From CAYVQE01 sp964633205 (GTDB lineage: Bacteria; Myxococcota; B64-G9): 24,213 nucleotides of DNA. The notes beneath the pieces were generated by a model. The model saw only the letters and a list, made by a program, of their open reading frames with translations. It had not been told where the DNA came from and did no database searches. Position 1 is the first letter of the stretch. The number at the start of each line of letters is the position of its first letter. Below, piece by piece: positions 7,975 through 15,327 of this stretch. The translations under genes and the position numbers were made by a program. The stretch spans positions 1 to 24,213 of the forward strand of contig CAZWFN010000096.1 of NCBI GenBank assembly GCA_964633205.1, read 5' to 3'.

Positions 7975-9359
7975 TCCCCGCAGCCGGCTTTGTCCGCAAC
8001 GCACCCGGGCTGGCCGGCCGCTGTGGCTGGCGGCAGCGGCCGCTCGTCGAGCCCGAAGCGCAGGGCGGCCTCGGCGGTGGTCATCACCTCCACCGCAGGA
8101 TCCAGCCGGCCCACGGTCTCGGCCAGCTGCAGCACGCAGCCCGAGCACTCGGTCACCAGCGCCCGGGCGCCGGTGGCCAGCGCGCGGCGGGCCTTGTCCT
8201 CGCCCATGGCGGTCGACAGATCGTAGTGGGCCAGGTTGAACGAGCCGCCGTGGCCGCAGCAGCGGCAGGGGTGGCACATCTCGACCAGGTAGGCGTCGCG
8301 CAAGCGGGTCAGCAGCAGCCGCGGCGCGTCCTTCTCCCCGAAGCCGCGCGACAGGTGGCAGGGGTCGTGGAAGGTGATGGGCACCCGGCCGGCGGCCGGC
8401 CGCCGGCCGTCGCCCTCGCTGCGGGCGCCGGCGAACCGCGCCCACACCCGGCTCAGCGGCACCACCCGCTCGGCCAGCAGCCGGGCCCGCTCGGCCCGCT
8501 CGGCGTCTTCGGCCAGCAGCCCGGGCAGGTGGGCCTTGAGCATGTGGGCACAGGTGGCGCAGGGGCTGGTCACCGCCGCCGGCGGCGCGGCCCCGGCCGG
8601 CCACAAGGCGTCGACGTTGCGCGCGGCCAGCCGGCGGGCACCGGCCAGCTCACCGGAGCTGTAGGCCGGCATGCCGCAGCAGGCCTGGTCCCGCGGCACC
8701 TCGACCCGGGCGCCGGCGCCGGCCAACAGCTCCACCGCGGCCGCGGCCGCCTGGGGCCGCAGGTAGTTGTTGACGCAGCCGATGAACAGCACCACCCGCT
8801 CTTCATCGGCGGCCGGCCGGGGCGCTGGCAGATCGCGCTGCAGGAAGAAGGGCCGGGCGATGGGCGGCAGGCGGCGGCGGCGGCCGTCGGGGCCACGCAG
8901 AAAGCGGATGTGCAGCCCGCTGTGGCCCGGCACCCGGGCGGCCCACAGCGGCCGGCTGGCCCGGGCGCCCTTGAGCAGGGCCGGCACGGCGCGGCGGCCG
9001 GGCAGCAGGCGGCGCAGCACGAACTGCTTGATGCGGCCGATGCGATGGCGGTCGGCCAGCTCGGCCCGGGCCGCCTGCACGATGGCCGCGGTGTCGACCT
9101 GGTTGGGACAGGAGCTCTTGCAGCGGTTGCACAGCAAGCAGGAGGTCAAAAAGTGGCGGTAGAGCGCGTCGTCGGCCAGCGCGCCCTGCTGCTGGGCCCG
9201 GATCAAGGCCAGCTTGCCGCGGGCCACCCCGCCCTCGCGCTGCATGAACTCGTAGACCGGGCAGATGGCCATGCAGGTGCCGCAGCGCACGCAGCGCGAC
9301 AGCTCGGCCTCGATGCGCTCGGCCGCGCCCGGCTGGCTCGCCTCGCGCTCGGCGGCCAC
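7971..9359 (-). CDS. glcF: Fe-S/CCG-domain subunit of a glycolate/D-lactate-type oxidase (GlcF-like)
   Basis: The protein has 462 residues and starts at GTG 9359 behind GGAGG. It has two 4Fe-4S motifs, C23-x2-C-x2-C-x3-CP and C74-x2-C-x2-C-x3-CP. Two cysteine-rich CCG domains follow, with C195, C227-C228-G, C267/C270 and C334, C367-C368-G, C405/C408. This is the architecture of GlcF and related subunits (LldE/LutA, HdrB-like) that carry electrons from a flavin 2-hydroxy-acid dehydrogenase towards the quinone pool or another carrier. It starts four bases after the flavin subunit stop, so the two are translationally linked and probably form one complex. The substrate (glycolate, D-lactate or D-2-hydroxyglutarate) cannot be read from the sequence. 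The gene symbol is a family-level assignment. Confidence 0.88.
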   Translation of the reverse strand: MAAEREASQPGAAERIEAELSRCVRCGTCMAICPVYEFMQREGGVARGKLALIRAQQQGALADDALYRHFLTSCLLCNRCKSSCPNQVDTAAIVQAARAELADRHRIGRIKQFVLRRLLPGRRAVPALLKGARASRPLWAARVPGHSGLHIRFLRGPDGRRRRLPPIARPFFLQRDLPAPRPAADEERVVLFIGCVNNYLRPQAAAAAVELLAGAGARVEVPRDQACCGMPAYSSGELAGARRLAARNVDALWPAGAAPPAAVTSPCATCAHMLKAHLPGLLAEDAERAERARLLAERVVPLSRVWARFAGARSEGDGRRPAAGRVPITFHDPCHLSRGFGEKDAPRLLLTRLRDAYLVEMCHPCRCCGHGGSFNLAHYDLSTAMGEDKARRALATGARALVTECSGCVLQLAETVGRLDPAVEVMTTAEAALRFGLDERPLPPATAAGQPGCVADKAGCGD

Positions 9360-9363
9360 CGGC

Positions 9364-10785
9364 TCAGGCCTCCGCCGCGCCCGGCCCGGCCGCCGCCTCG
9401 TCCGGGAAGATCTTGTGCGGGTTGAGGATGCCGTGCGGATCCAGGGCCCGCTTGACGCTGCGCATGGCCGCCATGGCCCCGGGCGCCAGCTCGCGGCCGA
9501 GGAAGGGCTGCTTGGTGGTGCCCACCCCGTGCTCGCCGGTGATGGAGCCCTGCAGCGACACCACCAGCTCGAAGGTCTGGGCCACGGCGGCCTGGACCCG
9601 CCGGGCCTGGTCGGCGTCGTCCGGCTGGACCAGGAAGTTGACGTGGATGTTGCCGTCGCCGGCGTGGCCGAAGCAGGCGCAGCTTACCCGGTTGTTCTCG
9701 GCGATGGCGTGGATGCCGCCGACCGCCTCGGGCAGCCGGGCGATGGGCACCACGATGTCCTCGTTGAACTTGTGCGGCGCGATGTGCGCCAGCGCCGGGC
9801 CGGCCGCCCGGCGCGCCTTCCACAGCTGGGCGGCCTCGTCCTCGTCGGCCGCCCGGCGCAGCTCCACCGCGCCCGAGCGCTCGACCACCGCCTGCACCGC
9901 GTCGGCCGCGGCGGCCACCTCGCGCTCGCGGCCGTCGACCTCGATCACCAGCGCGGCCGCGGCCGCGGCCGGCAGGCCCACCGGCTGCTGGGCCTGGATG
10001 CAGCGGATGGTCTCGGCGTCGACGAACTCCAGCGCCGACGGCAGCACCCCGGCCCGCAGCACCGCGCCCACCGCGGCGGCGGCCGACTCGATGGAGTCGA
10101 AGGCGGCCAGCAGGGTGGCCCGGGCCGCCGGCAGCGGCAGCAGGCGCAGGGTGGCCTCGGTGATGATGCCCAGGGTGCCCTCCGAGCCGACCAGCAGCGA
10201 GACCATGTCGTAGCCGGCCACGGATTTGATGGTGCGGGCGCCGAAGCGCAGCCGCTGGCCGTCGGCCATCACCGCCTCGAGCGCCAGCACGTACTGGCGG
10301 GTCACCCCGTACTTGACCGCCCGCGGGCCGCCGGCGTTCTCGGCCAGGTTGCCGCCCAGGGTGCAGGTCTCCTTGCTCTGCGGATCGGGCGGGTAGAACA
10401 GGCCGCAGTCGGCCACCGCGTCCTGCAGCGCCTCGGTGACCACGCCCGGCTGCACCACCGCCTGCAGGTTGTCGCGGTCGATGGCCAGGATCCGGTTCAT
10501 GCGCTGAGTCGACAGCACCAGCCCGCCGGCCATGGCCCGCGCGCCGCCGGTCAGGTTGGTGCCGGCGCCGCGGGCCACCACCGGAATGCGCGCGGCCGCG
10601 GCCAGGCGCACCACCGCGGCCACCTGCTCGGCGCAGTCGGGCAGCACCACCGCCTCGGGCAGCGCCAGCGGCGCCTGTGGGGTGGCGTCGTAGCCGTACA
10701 GGGCCAGCTCGGCCGGCTCGGTCTTGCAGTGGGGCTTGCCCACGATGCGGATCAGTTCCTTGCGCAGCTTGCGCGCCAGCGCCAC
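9364..10785 (-). CDS. glcD: FAD-linked 2-hydroxy-acid oxidase/dehydrogenase (GlcD-like)
   Basis: The protein has 473 residues with a GTG start at 10785 behind GGAGG. It is a VAO/PCMH-type flavoenzyme: the FAD pyrophosphate loop is ARGAGTNLTGG (71-81), followed by the second FAD segment TCTLGGNLAENAGG (140-153) and by the C-terminal HAGDGNIH (374-381) and GEHGVG (417-422) signatures. NPHKIFP near the end matches the usual 'NPGK' ending of the GlcD/D-LDH family. Length is typical. It would oxidise a 2-hydroxy acid to the 2-oxo acid and pass electrons to the Fe-S protein encoded directly downstream. The substrate is undetermined; glycolate, D-lactate and D-2-hydroxyglutarate enzymes share these motifs. 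ETF genes lie upstream but are separated by a strong terminator. No clear promoter was found in the 190-base gap before it. Confidence 0.9.
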   Translation of the reverse strand: MALARKLRKELIRIVGKPHCKTEPAELALYGYDATPQAPLALPEAVVLPDCAEQVAAVVRLAAAARIPVVARGAGTNLTGGARAMAGGLVLSTQRMNRILAIDRDNLQAVVQPGVVTEALQDAVADCGLFYPPDPQSKETCTLGGNLAENAGGPRAVKYGVTRQYVLALEAVMADGQRLRFGARTIKSVAGYDMVSLLVGSEGTLGIITEATLRLLPLPAARATLLAAFDSIESAAAAVGAVLRAGVLPSALEFVDAETIRCIQAQQPVGLPAAAAAALVIEVDGREREVAAAADAVQAVVERSGAVELRRAADEDEAAQLWKARRAAGPALAHIAPHKFNEDIVVPIARLPEAVGGIHAIAENNRVSCACFGHAGDGNIHVNFLVQPDDADQARRVQAAVAQTFELVVSLQGSITGEHGVGTTKQPFLGRELAPGAMAAMRSVKRALDPHGILNPHKIFPDEAAAGPGAAEA

Positions 10786-10875
10786 GGCACACCTCCGGGG
10801 CTCATCTTGCGTCCTGGGAAGCCAGCGGGCAAGGGCAAAAGTTGGCGGCGGTTTGTGCCGCCACCCCCATCCCCG

Positions 10876-10964
10876 CCTTCCCCCTGGAAGGGGGAAGGGG
10901 TTGGAGGGACGAAGGGGTTGGAGGGACGAAGGGGTTGGAGGGACGAAAGGGTTGGAGGGACGGG
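10876..10964. repeat. G-rich 17-bp tandem repeat next to a hairpin
   Basis: A perfect nine-base inverted repeat (CCTTCCCCC 10876-10884, GGGGGAAGG 10890-10898, five-base loop) runs into four head-to-tail copies of GGGGTTGGAGGGACGAA at 10897, 10914, 10931 and 10948, the last slightly degenerate. The plus strand carries many G3-G4 runs, compatible with G-quadruplex formation. The array lies between the etfA terminator and the GlcD-like gene, in the upstream region of the latter. Another short stem (GGCGG/CCGCC, around 10843-10860) precedes it. Confidence 0.85.
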
Positions 10965-10973
10965 GTCTAGGCG

Positions 10974-11007
10974 AAAAAAAACGCGCCGGGAGGGGCTCCC
11001 GGCGCGC
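10974..11007 (-). terminator. Intrinsic terminator after etfA
   Basis: On the minus strand an 11-base-pair stem CGCGCCGGGAG/CTCCCGGCGCG (10982-11006) with a three-base loop is followed by eight Ts (10981-10974). It lies about 36 bases past the etfA stop and should end the talC-etfBA transcript. Confidence 0.93.
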
Positions 11008-11042
11008 GGTCGATGTTGTCAGCTGCTCCGCTGGCGGCGGGC

Positions 11043-12011
11043 TCAGCCCTTGGCCTTCTCGATCTCTTCGGTCAACTCCGGCAGCGCCTTGAACAGGTCG
11101 GCCACCAGGCCGTAGTCGGCCACCTGGAAGATGGGGGCTTCCTCGTCCTTGTTGATGGCCACGATGGTCTTCGAGCCCTTCATCCCGGCCAGGTGCTGGA
11201 TGGCGCCCGATACGCCGGCGGCCAGGTACAGGTCCGGGGCGACCACCTTGCCGGTCTGGCCCACCTGCAGGTCGTTGGCCACCCAGCCGGCGTCGACCGC
11301 GGCACGGGTGGCGCCCACGGCGCCGCCCAGCAGATCGGCCAGCTTCTCGACCAGCTTGAAGCCCTCGTCGCCCTTGGTGCCGCGGCCGCCCGAGATGATG
11401 ACACCGGCCTCGGTCAGCTCGGGCCGGTCGGACTCGACCGCCTCGAACTCCAGGAAGCGCTTCTTCAGCCCGCCCAGGTCGACGTCCACCGCCACCTCGG
11501 CCTTGTCGCCGGCGCCGTCGCCCGGCTCCATGGGCTCGAATTCGGTGCCGCGCACGGTGACCACCTTGACCGGGGACTTGATCTCGGCCGACACGATGGC
11601 GTTGCCGGCCCAGACCGGCCGCTGGAAGTGGCCGGCGTCGGTCACCCCGACGATGTCCGAGGCCATGCCGGCGTCGAGCTTGGCCGCCACCCGCGGCATC
11701 AGGTCCTTGGTCATGGCCGAGGCGGTGGCGCCGATCACCTCGGCGTCGATCTGCTTGGCCACCTGCGCCACCACCGGGGCATAGGACTCGGCCATGTAGG
11801 CGGCCAGCGACTCGTGGTCGGCCACGTGCACCTTGGCCGCGCCGTACTTGGCGGCCTCGTCGGCCACCGCGCCGAGGTCCTGGCCCAGCAGCAGGATGTG
11901 GTATTCGCCGCCCTGCTTCTCGGTGTACTCCTTGGCAAAGGTGAACGCCGCTCGGGTCACCTTCTTCAGCGCGCCGTCCTTGAACTCACCAACGATCAGA
12001 ACATTGCCCAT
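11043..12011 (-). CDS. etfA: Electron transfer flavoprotein alpha subunit
   Basis: The protein has 322 residues, the normal length, with an ATG at 12011 behind AAGGAG. The C-terminal FAD domain is clear: LYLAAGVSGAIQHLAGMKGS begins at residue 261, then IVAINKDEEAPIFQVADYG. A central SGGRGTKGDEGF segment is also characteristic. EtfA binds FAD and with EtfB accepts electrons from acyl-CoA or related dehydrogenases and hands them to ETF:quinone oxidoreductase. There is no N-terminal ferredoxin extension of the kind found in some bifurcating EtfA proteins. It is the last gene of its transcript, 25 bases after etfB and directly before an intrinsic terminator. Confidence 0.96.
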   Translation of the reverse strand: MGNVLIVGEFKDGALKKVTRAAFTFAKEYTEKQGGEYHILLLGQDLGAVADEAAKYGAAKVHVADHESLAAYMAESYAPVVAQVAKQIDAEVIGATASAMTKDLMPRVAAKLDAGMASDIVGVTDAGHFQRPVWAGNAIVSAEIKSPVKVVTVRGTEFEPMEPGDGAGDKAEVAVDVDLGGLKKRFLEFEAVESDRPELTEAGVIISGGRGTKGDEGFKLVEKLADLLGGAVGATRAAVDAGWVANDLQVGQTGKVVAPDLYLAAGVSGAIQHLAGMKGSKTIVAINKDEEAPIFQVADYGLVADLFKALPELTEEIEKAKG

Positions 12012-12036
12012 GATCGATCTCCTTTTCGCCGGATGC

Positions 12037-12789
12037 TCAGATGACCTTGGCTTCGTCGCGCAGCTTGGTCACCAGGGTCGGCACGTCGGGCACCATCTCG
12101 CCCGCCTGGCGTTCCGGCGGCGTGGCGAACTCGTGCCAGACCACCTTCAGCTCGGTGTCCACGCCCAGCTCGCCGAGCTCCATCTGATCGATCTTCTTCT
12201 TCTTGGCCTTCATGATGCCCGGCAGCGAAGCGTAGCGCGGCTCGTTGAGCCGCAGGTCGGCGGTGATCACCGCCGGCAGGTCCAGCTCCACGTGGTCGAA
12301 GCCGCCGTCGACCTCGCGGGTGACCTTGGCCTTTTTATCGTCCTCGACCAGCTCCACCGCGGAGGCGAAGCAGGCCTGGGGCCAGTCCATCAGCTCGGCC
12401 AGCATCTGGCCGGCCTGGTTGTTGTCGCCGTCGACCGCCTGCTTGCCCAGCAGCACCAGGTCCGGCTGCTCCTTCTCGACCAGGGCCTTGAGCACCTTGG
12501 CCACGCCGTTGGCGTCCAGGAAGTCCTCGGTCAGCACCAGGATGCCGCGGTCGGCGCCCATGGCCAGGCCGCTGCGGATCTCCTTGGTGGCGTCCTTGGA
12601 GCCGATGGAGGCCACCACCACCTCGGCCTTGTTCTTCTCCTTGATGCGGATGGCTTCCTCGATGGCGATCTCGTCGAAGGGATTGACCTTGTAGTCTATG
12701 CCCTCGGTGGCGATGCCGCTGCCGTCCGGCTTGACCTTGATCTTCACGTCCGGGTCGGTGACCCGCTTCGCAGTCACGAGAATTTTCAC
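12037..12789 (-). CDS. etfB: Electron transfer flavoprotein beta subunit
   Basis: The protein has 250 residues and a GTG start at 12789 behind AGGAGG. The ETF-beta signature with recognition loop spans residues ~176-200 (ITADLRLNEPRYASLPGIMK followed by a run of Lys). Residues ~115-144 read GKQAVDGDNNQAGQMLAELM then DWPQACFAS, closely resembling the AMP-binding segment of canonical mitochondrial/Paracoccus ETF rather than bifurcating ETFs. I therefore infer an ordinary single-electron carrier feeding the quinone pool. It follows the transaldolase gene by 74 bases, in which I see no convincing promoter, so both etf genes are probably read from the promoter at 13591-13618. Confidence 0.96.
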   Translation of the reverse strand: MKILVTAKRVTDPDVKIKVKPDGSGIATEGIDYKVNPFDEIAIEEAIRIKEKNKAEVVVASIGSKDATKEIRSGLAMGADRGILVLTEDFLDANGVAKVLKALVEKEQPDLVLLGKQAVDGDNNQAGQMLAELMDWPQACFASAVELVEDDKKAKVTREVDGGFDHVELDLPAVITADLRLNEPRYASLPGIMKAKKKKIDQMELGELGVDTELKVVWHEFATPPERQAGEMVPDVPTLVTKLRDEAKVI

Positions 12790-12863
12790 GCCGTCCTCCT
12801 GTTCGCTTAGGGTCTTGAGCCGATCAATTCGCTGTCCCCACCCTTCGGCCGCGGGACTTCAAC

Positions 12864-13511
12864 TCAGGCCTTGGGAATCTTCTCGTAATCTTTCAAGAAC
12901 GCATCGATGCCCTTGTCGGTCAGCGGATGCTTGGTCAGCGCGTTCAAGACCTTGAAGGGGATGGTGACCACGTGGGCGCCCATCAGCGCCGACTGGGCGA
13001 CGTGGATGGGGTGGCGGATGGAGGCCACGATCACCTCGGTGTCGTAGCCGTAGTTGCCCAGCATGCTCAGCAGCTCGGCCACCATGTCCATGCCGTCCTG
13101 GCTCAGATCGTCGAGCCGGCCGACGAAGGGGCTGACGAAGCTGGCGCCGGCCTTGGCCGCCAGCAGGCCCTGCAGCGGCTGGAACACCAGCGTGACGTTG
13201 GTCTTGATGCCCTCTTCGGTACAGGCGCGCACCGCTTTGAGCCCGTCGACGGTCATCGGGATCTTGACCGTGACGCAGTCGGCGATGGCGGACAGCTCGC
13301 GGGCCTCGGCCAGCATGCCCGCGGCGTCCAGGCTGACCGCCTCGGCCGAGACCGGGCCGTCGACGATGGCGCAGATCTCCTCGATGACCTGCTTGAAGGG
13401 CCGGCCGGTGCGGGATACCAGGGTCGGGTTGGTCGTCACCCCGTCGACCATGCCCATGTCCACCGCCTCGCGGATCTCCCCCACATCCGCGGTGTCCAGA
13501 AAGATCTTCAT
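12864..13511 (-). CDS. tal: Transaldolase, short TalC type
   Basis: The protein has 215 residues and an ATG at 13511 behind GGAGG with a nine-base spacer. The frame is open further upstream, but that extension would run into folK and across the promoter. Family marks are MKIFLDTADVGEI at the start, VTTNPTLV (25-32), the Schiff-base lysine K83 in TVKIPMT, and SFVSPFVGR (124-132). In this subfamily true transaldolases carry Glu and Phe where fructose-6-phosphate aldolases carry Gln and Tyr. Here they are Glu57 and Phe129, favouring transaldolase. It moves a dihydroxyacetone unit between sugar phosphates in the non-oxidative pentose phosphate pathway, in the cytoplasm. It is the first gene of the tal-etfB-etfA transcript; I see no metabolic link with ETF. 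Confidence 0.95.
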   Translation of the reverse strand: MKIFLDTADVGEIREAVDMGMVDGVTTNPTLVSRTGRPFKQVIEEICAIVDGPVSAEAVSLDAAGMLAEARELSAIADCVTVKIPMTVDGLKAVRACTEEGIKTNVTLVFQPLQGLLAAKAGASFVSPFVGRLDDLSQDGMDMVAELLSMLGNYGYDTEVIVASIRHPIHVAQSALMGAHVVTIPFKVLNALTKHPLTDKGIDAFLKDYEKIPKA

Positions 13512-13590
13512 CGAAGCGCGCCTCCGATCGGGTACGGGTCGAACGAAAATGAGCCACCGGCCGCAGGCCGCGGGCCCGAATGACGCGGCC

Positions 13591-13618
13591 ATTCTATGGG
13601 CTCGTTTTCGGGTGTCAA
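13591..13618 (-). promoter_or_regulatory. Strong sigma-70-like promoter of tal-etfBA
   Basis: Minus-strand TTGACA (13618-13613), a 16-base spacer and TAGAAT (13596-13591) match 6/6 and 5/6 of the consensus. The leader would be about 73 bases. A GC hairpin (GGCCGCG/CGCGGCC, 13566-13572 and 13584-13590) begins at about the expected transcription start. It lies in the 136-base gap after folK, which holds nothing else I recognise. Confidence 0.78.
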
Positions 13619-13647
13619 GCAGAACCGGCACAATCTTGACGCCGGAA

Positions 13648-14154
13648 TCAACCGGCCGGCGGCGAACGATCGAGCCGCTCGACCCGACCGCCGCCGGCGC
13701 CCAGGCCGGCCAGCAGCTCGGCCACGCTGCGTCCCAGCAGCGGGTGGCGGGCCCCGGGGGCGATCTCGGCCAGCGGCGCGAGCACGAAGCGCCGCTGCTG
13801 CAGGCGCGGATGCGGCAGCTGCAGCCCGGGCCCATCGATCACCCGCTCGCCGAACAGCACCAGGTCCAGATCCAGCAGCCGCGGCCCCCAGCGCCGGCCC
13901 GGCCGGCGGCCCAGCGCCCGTTCCAGCGCCTGGAGCCGCTCGAGCAGCGCGACCGGCTCCAGCGCGCAGTCCAGCGCCGCGGCCAGGTTGATGAAGTCCG
14001 GCTGGTCGACCACCCCCTGCGGCGCGGTGCGGTAAAAGCCCGAGACGGCCCGCAGCACCAGATCCGGATCGGCGGCCAGCCGCTCGACCGCTCGGGTGCA
14101 GGTGGCGATGGGGTCGCCCAGGTTGGCGCCGATGGACAGGTAGGCCCGCTCCAC
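13648..14154 (-). CDS. folK: 2-amino-4-hydroxy-6-hydroxymethyldihydropteridine pyrophosphokinase
   Basis: The protein has 168 residues, typical of HPPK. The GTG at 14154 is used because MERAYLSIGANLGDP is the conserved HPPK N-terminus; the Shine-Dalgarno is weak, but the dapL stop is only six bases upstream, so coupling is likely. Conserved segments are YRTAP (41-45), QPDFINL (51-57) and RWGPRLLDLDLVLFG (88-102), the last holding the ATP/Mg-binding Asp pair, then LPHPRL. It transfers pyrophosphate from ATP to 6-hydroxymethyl-dihydropterin in folate synthesis. It is the last gene of the envelope/dap unit; no folP or folB is seen nearby. The C-terminal ~15 residues are extra and unconserved. 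Confidence 0.93.
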   Translation of the reverse strand: MERAYLSIGANLGDPIATCTRAVERLAADPDLVLRAVSGFYRTAPQGVVDQPDFINLAAALDCALEPVALLERLQALERALGRRPGRRWGPRLLDLDLVLFGERVIDGPGLQLPHPRLQQRRFVLAPLAEIAPGARHPLLGRSVAELLAGLGAGGGRVERLDRSPPAG

Positions 14155-14160
14155 GGCGGC

Positions 14161-15327
14161 TCAACCCGCAGCCAGCCGCTCGATACGCTCGACCGCCTCG
14201 TCCAGCCGGGCCTCGTCGACGCACAGGGCGAAGCGCGCGTAGCCGGCGCCCGCGGGGCCGAAGCCCGAGCCCGGGGTGACCACCACCCCGGCCTGTTCGA
14301 TCAGCCGCGCGCAGAAGGCCTGGTCGTCGCCGCCGGGCACCCGCAGCCACAGGTAGAAGGTGGCCCGCGGCGGCTCGACCGCGAAGCCGGCCCGCCGCAA
14401 GCCGGTCACCAGCCGGTCGCGGCGGCCGCGGTAGGCGGCGCAGATGGCCGCGACCGGCTCGGGCCACAGCTCCAGGGCGCGGATGCCGGCGGCCTGCACC
14501 GCGCCGAAGGCGCCCGAGTCCAGGTTGGATTTGTAATCGCCCAGCGCGCCGATGACGTCGGCCCGCCCGGCGGCGAAGCCGATGCGCCAGCCGGTCATGT
14601 TGTAGCTCTTCGACAGCGAGTGGAACTCCACCGCCACCTCGGCGGCGCCGGGGATCTGCAGCACCGACAGCGGCCGCTCGCCGTCGAAGGCGATCTCGGA
14701 GTAGGCCGCGTCCGAGCACAGCACCACCTGGTGCTGGGCACACAGCGCCACCGCCCGCTGCCAGAAGGCCCGGTCGGCCACCGCGCCGGTGGGGTTGTTG
14801 GGGTAGTTCAACCAGATGGCCTTGGCTTTTTGCCACTGCTCGGCCGGGATGGCCTCGAGGTCGGGCAGAAAGCCGTTCTCGGCCCGCAGCGGCATGAACA
14901 CCGGCTCGGCGCCCACCAGCCGGGCGGCGCTGGCGTAGACCGGGTAGGCCGGCTCGGGGCACAGCACCACGTCGCCGGGGTCGTACAGCACCGCGGCCAG
15001 GTGGAAGATGCCCTCCTTGGAGCCCACCAGCGCCAGCAGCTGCGCGTCCGCATCCAGCGCCAGGTCGAAGCGCCGCCGCATCCAGGCGGTCGCGGCCCGG
15101 CGGAAGGCCGGCGAGCCGGCGTAGGCCGGATAGCGGTGGTTGGCCGGATCGGCCATGGCCGCCTGGCCGGCGGCCACGATGGCCTCGGGGGTGGGCAGGT
15201 CCGGATCGCCGATGCTCAGCGAGATCACGTCCACCCCGCGCGCCAGCGCGGCCTGCTTCTTGCGGTCCAGGTCGGCGAACAGGTAGGGATCCAGGCGCGC
15301 CATGCGCGCGGCCAGCGGGTTGCTCAC
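14161..15327 (-). CDS. dapL: LL-diaminopimelate aminotransferase
   Basis: The protein has 388 residues. The GTG at 15327 has AAGGAGA upstream and overlaps the preceding stop as GTGA. It is a fold-type I PLP aminotransferase: YPNNPTG (175-181), DAAY (206-209), the PLP lysine K240 in SLSKSYNMTGWRIG, and a C-terminal Arg in GYARFALCVD. The pattern closely follows the deltaproteobacterial (MTH52-type) DapL family, for example PYLFADLDRKK near the start and NHRYPAYAG (63-71). DapL converts tetrahydrodipicolinate and glutamate directly to LL-diaminopimelate, bypassing DapD, DapC and DapE. The location behind dapA and dapB supports DapL over other class I aminotransferases, though DapC-type specificity cannot be fully excluded. 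Confidence 0.88.
   Translation of the reverse strand: MSNPLAARMARLDPYLFADLDRKKQAALARGVDVISLSIGDPDLPTPEAIVAAGQAAMADPANHRYPAYAGSPAFRRAATAWMRRRFDLALDADAQLLALVGSKEGIFHLAAVLYDPGDVVLCPEPAYPVYASAARLVGAEPVFMPLRAENGFLPDLEAIPAEQWQKAKAIWLNYPNNPTGAVADRAFWQRAVALCAQHQVVLCSDAAYSEIAFDGERPLSVLQIPGAAEVAVEFHSLSKSYNMTGWRIGFAAGRADVIGALGDYKSNLDSGAFGAVQAAGIRALELWPEPVAAICAAYRGRRDRLVTGLRRAGFAVEPPRATFYLWLRVPGGDDQAFCARLIEQAGVVVTPGSGFGPAGAGYARFALCVDEARLDEAVERIERLAAG

Noticed and set aside
10897..10964. CRISPR array
   Set aside because: The 17-bp units are directly adjacent with no unique spacers, and no cas gene is present.
9265..11115. 616-codon plus-strand frame opposite glcF/glcD
   Set aside because: It is antisense to two well-identified genes and passes through the tandem repeat and terminator; no domain is recognisable.
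9364..12789. Electron-confurcating lactate dehydrogenase/ETF complex
   Set aside because: EtfB has the canonical AMP-binding segment, EtfA lacks a ferredoxin domain, an intrinsic terminator separates the genes, and a GlcF-like Fe-S subunit accompanies the oxidase instead.
13512..13835. Longer upstream start for the transaldolase
   Set aside because: The extension would overlap folK and cross the strong promoter at 13591-13618. The ATG at 13511 has a good ribosome site and the exact family N-terminus.
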